Source: Patescibacteria group bacterium (lineage in GTDB: Bacteria > Patescibacteriota > Patescibacteriia > UBA1558 > S5-K13). From it: 5,589 bases of DNA. The notes beneath the pieces are model-generated. The model ran no database searches. It was not told the origin of the DNA and worked only from the letters and a program-made list of their open reading frames with translations. Both the position numbers and the translations under genes were made by a program. Positions 1 through 4,997 of the stretch are shown here, piece after piece; the first letter of the stretch is position 1; each line of letters opens with the position of its first letter. The stretch lies in assembly GCA_028703545.1 (NCBI GenBank), contig JAQVMR010000063.1, positions 1 through 5,589 of the forward strand, given 5' to 3'.

Positions 1-87
1 ATAAAAAATAAATAAATTATATACATATATATTTTAGCATAAAATAAGACTAATAAAAATAAGTCTATGGTGCGGATATCCAAAGAT
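1..87. other. AT-rich sequence beyond groEL, no gene supported
   Basis: There is no credible reading frame. A weak 5-bp hairpin is present (AGACT 47-51 with AGTCT 62-66). A TATAAT hexamer occurs on the minus strand (21-16) without a convincing -35 element, so a promoter for a gene beyond the left edge is only a possibility. Confidence 0.5.
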
Positions 88-168
88 AAAAAAGTAGAGA
101 TGTAACACTGCTACATCTCTACAAATATTGTATAAAAACTTAAAATTACATCATTCCTGGATATCCGC
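72..168. repeat. 11-bp inverted repeat flanking the groEL terminator
   Basis: GCGGATATCCA (72-82) is the exact reverse complement of TGGATATCCGC (158-168). The right copy codes for the Gly-Gly-Tyr-Pro part of the GroEL tail; the left copy lies beyond the terminator's T-run. The core GGATATCC is itself a palindrome. No function is established; it could be a duplicated fragment or coincidence. Confidence 0.55.
88..122 (-). terminator. intrinsic terminator of the groES-groEL operon
   Basis: On the minus strand GTAGAGATGTA (122-112) and TACATCTCTAC (104-94) form a perfect 11-bp stem with a seven-base loop, followed directly by six T (93-88). This is the strongest hairpin in the window and is 24 bp past the groEL stop. 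Confidence 0.92.
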
Positions 169-1789
169 CCATTGGCATTCCATTTCCGTGTGAATCACAC
201 GAACAGTTATCTTTACTTGGTAAATCAGAAACAACGGCTTCTGTTGTTAAAAATAATGCTCCAATTGATGATGCGTTTTGTAATGCAGTTCTTACAACCT
301 TTGTAGGATCAACAACTCCGGATTTTACCAAATCTTCAAAATTATCTTTTCCTGCGTTATAACCAAAATTAATTTCTTTATTATTTTTTACCTGATCACA
401 AACAACAGCTCCATCTTTACCAGCGTTTTGAGCAATTTGTTTAATTGGCATTTCAACTGCACGACGCAAAATATCAAGTCCGATTTTTTCCTCTCCATCA
501 ATTTTTACATTTTCTATGCCTCTTGATGCTCTAAGTAGAGCTACTCCACCCCCGACAACAATTCCTTCTTCAACGGCTGCTTTTGTTGCAGAAAGTGCAT
601 CTTCAATTCTATGCTTCTTTTCTTTCATTTCTGTCTCAGTTGCAGCTCCAACCTTTATTACAGCAACCCCACCTGATAATTTTGCAAGTCTTTCTTGTAA
701 TTTTTCCTTATCAAAATCAGAATCAACAATTTCCATTTCTTTCTTAATTTGTTTAATTCTTTCTTCTAATTCTTTTTTGTCACCATGACCCTCTACAATT
801 GTTGTGTTTTCTTTTGTTGAAACTACTTTTCTTGCACCACCTAACATTTCTAAACTTGTGTTTTCAATTTTTAATCCAACTTCTTCAGAAATTACTCTTG
901 CACCAGTCAAAACAGCAATATCTTCTAACATTGCTTTTCTTCTATCTCCAAATCCAGGTGCCTTGACTGCGAGTGAATTAAATATTCCTTTTAATTTATT
1001 TACAACAAGTGTTGCTAATACCTCACCCTCTACCTCATCAGCAATTATTACTAATTCTTTCTTACCTGACTGAACAATCTTTTCTAAAATTGGCATAAAA
1101 TCCTTAAGTGATGAAATTTTTTGATCTGTTATTAAAATATAAGGATCTTCAAGCTCTGATTCCATTCTATCTGGATTTGTAATCATATAAGGAGAAACAT
1201 AACCCTTATCAAATTGCATTCCCTCAACAACTTCTTTTATAACTCCAAAAGATTGTCCTTCCTCAACGGTTATCACCCCATCTTTTCCTACGGATTCCAT
1301 CGCTTCAGCAATTATATTTCCAATCTCATTATCATTTGCAGAAATTGAAGCAACTTGTGCAATTTCTTCCTTTGAATCAATTTTCTTAGAAACTTTCTTT
1401 AATTCTTCCGTAATATATAAAACCCCCTTTTCAATTCCTGATTTAATTGACAATGGATTTGTTCCTGCTGTTACATTTTTAATTCCTTCTGCTATTATTG
1501 CCTGAGCCAAAACTGTTGCAGTTGTTGTTCCATCTCCAGCAATATCATTTGTTTTTGAAGCAACTTCTTTTACAAGTTCTGCTCCAATATTTTCAAATTT
1601 ATCTTCTAGTTCAATATCTTTTGCAACCGTAACGCCATCTTTTGTAATTGTTGGTGAACCATATCCACTTCCTAGCACCACATTTCTTCCCTTTGGTCCT
1701 AATGTTACCCTAACAGCATTTGCTAGTTTATCAACTCCTGATTTAATTTTTACTCTTGCGTCTTCACTGTATAATATTTGTTTTGCCAT
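146..1789 (-). CDS. groEL: chaperonin GroEL (Cpn60)
   Basis: The 547-residue product matches the usual length of the ATP-driven 14-mer that folds cytosolic proteins with GroES. Nucleotide-binding residues are intact: LGPKGRNV (30-37), GDGTTTATVLA (85-95, with D86) and the hydrolysis Asp D397 in RIEDALSATKAAVEEG (394-409), followed by GGGVALLRA (413-421). The apical domain contains EGMQFDKGYVSPYM (189-202) and KAPGFGDRRKAMLEDIA (276-292). The equatorial domain ends normally through LTTEAVV. The tail departs from the usual run of GGM repeats: it carries C529-S-C531-D-S-H534, then a short Gly/Met/Pro end finishing GMM. The gene follows groES after 49 bp in which only one base is not A or T (C at 1797); the ATG at 1789 is preceded by A-rich sequence without a Shine-Dalgarno motif, so translation may depend on an unstructured leader. 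It is transcribed from the CIRCE promoter and ends at the terminator 24 bp beyond its TAA. Confidence 0.99.
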   Translation of the reverse strand: MAKQILYSEDARVKIKSGVDKLANAVRVTLGPKGRNVVLGSGYGSPTITKDGVTVAKDIELEDKFENIGAELVKEVASKTNDIAGDGTTTATVLAQAIIAEGIKNVTAGTNPLSIKSGIEKGVLYITEELKKVSKKIDSKEEIAQVASISANDNEIGNIIAEAMESVGKDGVITVEEGQSFGVIKEVVEGMQFDKGYVSPYMITNPDRMESELEDPYILITDQKISSLKDFMPILEKIVQSGKKELVIIADEVEGEVLATLVVNKLKGIFNSLAVKAPGFGDRRKAMLEDIAVLTGARVISEEVGLKIENTSLEMLGGARKVVSTKENTTIVEGHGDKKELEERIKQIKKEMEIVDSDFDKEKLQERLAKLSGGVAVIKVGAATETEMKEKKHRIEDALSATKAAVEEGIVVGGGVALLRASRGIENVKIDGEEKIGLDILRRAVEMPIKQIAQNAGKDGAVVCDQVKNNKEINFGYNAGKDNFEDLVKSGVVDPTKVVRTALQNASSIGALFLTTEAVVSDLPSKDNCSCDSHGNGMPMGGYPGMM

Positions 1790-1838
1790 ATTTTTTCAAA
1801 AATTAATTATAAATTAAATAAAAAATAAAATTAAAAAA

Positions 1839-2129
1839 TTAATCAATTATTGCAATTAGATCACCTTGAGTCATTACAAGATATTCTTCTCCGTCTATTT
1901 TAATTTCGTCTGGTGCATATTTTCTAAATAAAACTTTATCTCCTATTTTTACCTGCATAGGAATTTTTTCACCATTATCAGAAATTTTTCCATCTCCAAT
2001 CGCTACGACTTCTCCTTTCTGGGGTTTTTCTTTGTCGATTGTATCCGGCAAAACAATCCCTGATTTTGTTGTTTCTTTTTCTTCAATTCTTTTGACAACT
2101 ATATTGTCAAATAGTGGCTTTAGATTCAT
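1839..2129 (-). CDS. groES: co-chaperonin GroES (Cpn10)
   Basis: The 96-residue product has the normal length of this family, which forms the seven-fold lid that closes the GroEL folding chamber in the cytoplasm. The N-terminus LKPLFDNIVVKRIE (3-16) is the usual beta-strand. The mobile loop (about 17-33) carries the hydrophobic IVL tripeptide (25-27) that docks to the GroEL apical domain. KGEVVAIGDG (38-47), a short roof hairpin (about 50-57), VKIGDKVLFRKYAPDEI (60-76) and the terminal strand ending in LIAIID complete the fold. It is first in the CIRCE-controlled operon and 49 bp ahead of groEL. The ATG at 2129 has no Shine-Dalgarno sequence; only A/T and a single C precede it for about 30 bases. 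Nothing in the sequence looks defective. Confidence 0.98.
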   Translation of the reverse strand: MNLKPLFDNIVVKRIEEKETTKSGIVLPDTIDKEKPQKGEVVAIGDGKISDNGEKIPMQVKIGDKVLFRKYAPDEIKIDGEEYLVMTQGDLIAIID

Positions 2130-2158
2130 AGATTTTTAAATTAATTATTAATTATTAT

Positions 2159-2185
2159 TTAGCACTTAGGTCATAAGAGTGCTAA
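2159..2185 (-). promoter_or_regulatory. CIRCE operator (HrcA binding site)
   Basis: The minus strand reads TTAGCACTC, nine bases, AAGTGCTAA: the CIRCE consensus with correct 9-bp spacing and a single change (GAGTGCTAA has become AAGTGCTAA in the second arm). CIRCE is the established binding site of the heat-shock repressor HrcA, which itself depends on GroEL for activity, so chaperonin level feeds back on its own transcription. It lies between the promoter and the groES start, 29 bp before the ATG. hrcA is not in this window. Confidence 0.95.
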
Positions 2186-2197
2186 TCCATATATAAT

Positions 2198-2224
2198 ATT
2201 ATAACAAGAAAAATTGCTTGTCAA
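2198..2224 (-). promoter_or_regulatory. groES-groEL promoter
   Basis: The minus strand has a perfect TTGACA (2224-2219), a 15-bp spacer and a perfect TATAAT (2203-2198). The -10 is preceded by TGT, giving an extended -10 that can offset the short spacer. A TAATAT (2201-2196) with 17-bp spacing is an alternative register. The start of transcription is expected near 2191, right at the edge of the CIRCE operator, so a bound repressor would block initiation. The perfect -35/-10 indicates the housekeeping sigma factor rather than a special heat-shock sigma factor. Confidence 0.8.
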
Positions 2225-2227
2225 TAC

Positions 2228-2255
2228 AAAAGAGAACCCTAAAAAGTCCTCTTTT
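2228..2255 (-). terminator. intrinsic terminator of gyrB
   Basis: On the minus strand AAAAGAGGAC (2255-2246) pairs with GTTCTCTTTT (2237-2228): ten pairs including one G-U wobble, with an eight-base loop. The T-run is short (four T, all within the stem). On the plus strand the wobble becomes an A-C mismatch, so the structure favours minus-strand transcripts. It sits 43 bp after the gyrB stop and 3 bp before the groES -35 box. Confidence 0.65.
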
Positions 2256-2298
2256 TTTATAAAAAAATTTAAAATTTATAGCTCTAAAATTTGATTTT

Positions 2299-4350
2299 TT
2301 AAATATCTAAATTCTTTACATTTGTCGCATGAGTTTGAATAAATCTCTTTCTGTGGTCAACATCAGAGCCCATTAATTTTTCAAAAATTTCATCCGCCTC
2401 TACTGCGTCTTCTATAGAAACCCTCTTCATGATTCTTGTTTCTGGATTCATTGTTGTTTCCCATAATTGATCTGGATTCATTTCTCCCAAACCTTTATAT
2501 CTTTGAATTGAAAAATTTTTTTGTTTTTTCTCTTTTTCTTCAGATTCTATTTCTTCACTCTGCTCTTCATCTACTAGCTCTTCAACAATTTCTGAAACAT
2601 CAATTTCTTTATCAATTCCCATTTCCTTCATTGCGATTTTTAATTCCTCGTCATTATAAATCCATCTCATTTTTGTTCCTTGTTTAATTTGATAAAGAGG
2701 TGGTTGAGCAATATAAATATAGCCATATCTTAATAAATCAGGCAAATATCTATAAAATAAAGTTAAAAGAAGGGTTCTAATGTGTGATCCATCAACATCA
2801 GCATCAGTCATTATTACTATTTTATGATATCTCAATCTCGAAACATCAAAATCTTCTCCAATATTTGTTCCTAGCGCGACAACCAATGATTTAATTTCAT
2901 TATTTGCAAGCATTTTATCAAGACGAGATTTTTCTACATTTAAAATTTTTCCACGAAGAGGAAGTATTGCCTGAATAGTCCTATCTCTTCCTTGTTTGGC
3001 GGAACCACCAGCAGAATCCCCCTCAACAATATATAATTCTGTAAGTTCTGCTTTTCTTGATGCACAATCTGCAAGTTTCCCGGGAAGTGTAAATCCCCTT
3101 AAAGCTCCTTTCCTTATAACAGCATCACGAGCTGATCTGGCTGCTTGTCTCGCTTGTGCTGCGAGCATGCACTTTGAAAGAATTCCCTTTGCGTCATTTG
3201 GATGTTCATTTAAAAAAGCACTAAAATAATCTTTAAAAACCGAGTAAACAATTCCACGAACTTCAACATTTCCTAATTTTGCCTTTGTTTGTCCTTCAAA
3301 CTGTGGCTCTGGTAATTTTACTGAAACAACTGCAGTTAATCCTTCTTTTATATCTTCAGAAGTTAAAACTCCATCTTTTTCTTTTAAAACATTATTTTCT
3401 TTTGCATAATCAGATAAACATTTAAGCAGGGCCGTTTTAAATCCTATTAAATGCATTCCTCCTTCAATTGTGGGAATATTATTTGCAAAAGAATATATAC
3501 TAGTTCTAAAATCTTTACAGTATTGGAGTGCTAGCTCTACCTGAACATTATCTCTTTCTTTTTGAACATAAAAAATATTATCTTGAACGGTCTCATTATT
3601 TAAATTCAAATGTCTAACATAAGAAGCAATTCCACCCTCAAAATAAAATGTGTATGACGGAAACTCTATTTGATTACCATCTTTTGATTTTCCTAAATCA
3701 ACTCTTTCGTCTATAACTTTAATTTTTATTCCTCTTGTTAAATATGCTTGCTGTCTTATGTGATTTAAAATAATCTTTAAATCAAAATCTAAAACTGTAA
3801 AAATTTCTGGATCTGGTTGAAAAATTTGAGTCGTTCCAGTCCCGTGATATTTACCCTTTTCTGTCATGAGTTTTGTAACTGGTTTTCCTCTTTTATATTC
3901 TTGGTAATATAATTTTCCGTCTCTTTTAATCTCTGTTCGAAGCCAGAGAGATAATGCATTTACAACTGAAATACCAACACCATGAAGACCACCAGAAACC
4001 TTGTATCCAGCGTCTCCAAATTTACCACCAGCATGAAGAGTAGACATTACTGTTTCTAATGCACTTTTGCCCGTAGCTTTGTGAGTATCAACTGGAATTC
4101 CCCTACCATCATCAGAAACAGAAATTTTTCCTCCTGCTAATAATTTTATAACAATTTCATTACAAAATCCTGCCATTGCTTCATCAATCGCATTATCAAC
4201 TGCTTCCCAAATTAAATGATGTAAACCCTGACTAGCAGTGTTTCCAATATACATTCCTGGTCTTTTTCTAACAGGATCAAGACCTTTTAAAACTGTAATC
4301 TCATTAGCTGTATATTTACTTGCCCTTTTTATGTCTTTTTTATTGCTCAT
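2299..4350 (-). CDS. gyrB: DNA gyrase subunit B
   Basis: ATPase subunit of the type II topoisomerase that, with GyrA, introduces negative supercoils in the chromosome. The 683-residue product has the GHKL ATPase domain (E49 in IWEAVDNAIDEA, N53, DDGRGIP 80-86, GLHGVGISVVNALS 121-134), the transducer domain with the ATP-contacting QTK loop (354-356), and the TOPRIM domain (EGDSAGGSA 443-451, PLRGKILN 464-471, DADVDG 516-521 with the metal-binding Asp triad). The C-terminal gyrase signature is RYKGLGEMNPDQLWETTM (617-634), and the ending is GyrB-like rather than ParE-like. Between TOPRIM and that signature is a very acidic insert (582-607). The open frame extends 21 codons further to a TTG at 4413, but that TTG lies in the upstream terminator's T-run and ahead of the predicted start of transcription, so ATG 4350 is preferred. 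AAGG lies only 2 bases before this ATG, too close for a standard ribosome-binding site. Single gene with its own promoter and terminator. Confidence 0.97.
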   Translation of the reverse strand: MSNKKDIKRASKYTANEITVLKGLDPVRKRPGMYIGNTASQGLHHLIWEAVDNAIDEAMAGFCNEIVIKLLAGGKISVSDDGRGIPVDTHKATGKSALETVMSTLHAGGKFGDAGYKVSGGLHGVGISVVNALSLWLRTEIKRDGKLYYQEYKRGKPVTKLMTEKGKYHGTGTTQIFQPDPEIFTVLDFDLKIILNHIRQQAYLTRGIKIKVIDERVDLGKSKDGNQIEFPSYTFYFEGGIASYVRHLNLNNETVQDNIFYVQKERDNVQVELALQYCKDFRTSIYSFANNIPTIEGGMHLIGFKTALLKCLSDYAKENNVLKEKDGVLTSEDIKEGLTAVVSVKLPEPQFEGQTKAKLGNVEVRGIVYSVFKDYFSAFLNEHPNDAKGILSKCMLAAQARQAARSARDAVIRKGALRGFTLPGKLADCASRKAELTELYIVEGDSAGGSAKQGRDRTIQAILPLRGKILNVEKSRLDKMLANNEIKSLVVALGTNIGEDFDVSRLRYHKIVIMTDADVDGSHIRTLLLTLFYRYLPDLLRYGYIYIAQPPLYQIKQGTKMRWIYNDEELKIAMKEMGIDKEIDVSEIVEELVDEEQSEEIESEEKEKKQKNFSIQRYKGLGEMNPDQLWETTMNPETRIMKRVSIEDAVEADEIFEKLMGSDVDHRKRFIQTHATNVKNLDI

Positions 4351-4379
4351 AGCCTTATAAAATGAGTCAAAAATAAAAA

Positions 4380-4395
4380 AATAAACGTATTTATT
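4380..4395 (-). repeat. AT inverted repeat in the gyrB leader
   Basis: On the minus strand AATAAA, a four-base TACG loop, then TTTATT form a perfect 6-bp inverted repeat just after the predicted gyrB start point. As RNA this would be a weak A-U hairpin; as DNA it could be an operator. It may equally be a chance product of the composition. Confidence 0.3.
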
Positions 4396-4403
4396 ATGTC
4401 TTA

Positions 4404-4432
4404 ATTCTACCAAAAAAACACCCTAAAATCAA
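4404..4432 (-). promoter_or_regulatory. predicted gyrB promoter nested in the upstream terminator
   Basis: The minus strand reads TTGATT (4432-4427), a 17-bp spacer, and TAGAAT (4409-4404). TGG directly precedes the hexamer, making an extended -10 (TGn-TAGAAT). The -35 lies in the loop of the terminator hairpin and the spacer is its 3' arm and T-run. Predicted transcription start is near 4397, giving a leader of about 47 bases before the ATG at 4350. The same extended -10 pattern occurs at the groES promoter. Confidence 0.55.
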
Positions 4433-4441
4433 GGCTGTTTT
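4412..4441 (-). terminator. intrinsic terminator of the ATPase / membrane protein unit
   Basis: On the minus strand AAAACAGCCT (4441-4432) pairs with AGGGTGTTTT (4424-4415) in a ten-position stem with one G-G mismatch (4435/4421) and a seven-base loop. It is followed by an uninterrupted T-run down to 4412. It lies 39 bp past the TAG stop at 4480. Confidence 0.7.
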
Positions 4442-4479
4442 AAACTAAAAATAACTCTTATTTTTAAAAACTATCTATT

Positions 4480-4950
4480 CTAATTAACTAGTTTAGCACT
4501 TAATTTACAAGACCCACATCCAGAAGAAGAACAAGCAATCGCCTTGGAATTAGGGATGGTATTACAAAATCCAGATCCTGATTTACAAATACATTTCAAT
4601 TCTAAATTATTATCACCACTAGACAAAAAAACAGAACCATTGTCTTGTGATTTTAATATTTTATAATTTTTAAAATTCTCTAAACGCAATATTCCATTTT
4701 CATCTACTTTTGCGATTATCTTTTTGTTTATTTTTACAACATCATTATTATTTAGTTCAATTATTCTATCTTTATAAATTAAATTTTCATTAATTTTAAA
4801 AACTTTATTTGAATTTATATCAATCTCTTGATTCAAATTCATTAATATGGCAAATATTCCCAAAATAGATCCAAGAATTACAAAAATTAATAAAACATTT
4901 GTTTTTGTTAAAGATTTTGTGCTAATTTTTATTTTTTTCTTTTCTTCCAT
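4480..4950 (-). CDS. hypothetical membrane-anchored protein with C-terminal six-cysteine motif
   Basis: I do not recognise this 156-residue protein. It has a lysine-rich N-terminus (residues 3-16), one hydrophobic segment (about 18-37), then a polar, Asn/Ile/Lys-rich stretch (40-117) that looks beta-rich. The C-terminus is cysteine-rich: C120, C122, C129, C140, C145 and C148, spaced CxC-x6-C-x10-C-x4-C-x2-C with Gly/Ser between. The positive-inside rule predicts the N-terminus in the cytoplasm and the cysteine domain outside; there is no lipobox. The cysteines could form disulfides or bind a metal. The gene starts 47 bp after the ClpA-like gene and ends before a terminator, so the two probably form one unit. 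Start ATG at 4950 is preceded by A/T only, with no Shine-Dalgarno sequence. The stop is TAG, the only one in the window that is not TAA. The reading frame is credible from composition and position; the function is unknown. Confidence 0.75.
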   Translation of the reverse strand: MEEKKKIKISTKSLTKTNVLLIFVILGSILGIFAILMNLNQEIDINSNKVFKINENLIYKDRIIELNNNDVVKINKKIIAKVDENGILRLENFKNYKILKSQDNGSVFLSSGDNNLELKCICKSGSGFCNTIPNSKAIACSSSGCGSCKLSAKLVN

Positions 4951-4964
4951 TTTTATATAAAATT

Positions 4965-4993
4965 ATTAGATAAAATAATTTAAATAATTTCAA
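4965..4993 (-). promoter_or_regulatory. possible promoter for the small membrane protein gene
   Basis: In the 47-bp A/T-rich gap, the minus strand reads TTGAAA (4988-4993), a 17-bp spacer, then TCTAAT (4965-4970), each one mismatch from the sigma-70-type consensus. Transcription would begin only about 8 bases before the ATG at 4950, giving a nearly leaderless message. In sequence this rich in A and T such matches arise easily, so the gene may instead simply be cotranscribed with the ATPase gene. Confidence 0.3.
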
Positions 4994-4997
4994 CACA

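Noticed and set aside
16..21. TATAAT on the minus strand as a promoter for a gene left of the window
   Set aside because: No matching -35 element at suitable spacing, and such hexamers are common in A/T-rich DNA.
47..66. Second hairpin after the groEL terminator (AGACT / AGTCT)
   Set aside because: Only five pairs around a ten-base loop, with no clean T-run; too weak to call.
516..1073. Plus-strand open frames of about 90 codons inside groEL
   Set aside because: They are antisense shadows of a fully conserved gene, with Ser/Pro/Phe-rich translations and no recognisable domain or promoter.
2256..2298. Second terminator made from AAATTT repeats just after the gyrB stop
   Set aside because: The arms contain only A and T and are self-complementary, so pairing is weak and ambiguous; the G/C-containing hairpin at 2228-2255 is a better candidate.
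2436..3229. Plus-strand open frames inside gyrB
   Set aside because: These are antisense to conserved GyrB TOPRIM and C-terminal coding sequence and have no independent support.
4351..4413. A 21-residue N-terminal extension of GyrB from a TTG codon at 4413
   Set aside because: The TTG lies in the T-run of the upstream terminator and before the predicted transcription start near 4397. The extra residues (hydrophobic, Phe/Tyr-rich) do not resemble a GyrB N-terminus, whereas ATG 4350 gives a normal one.
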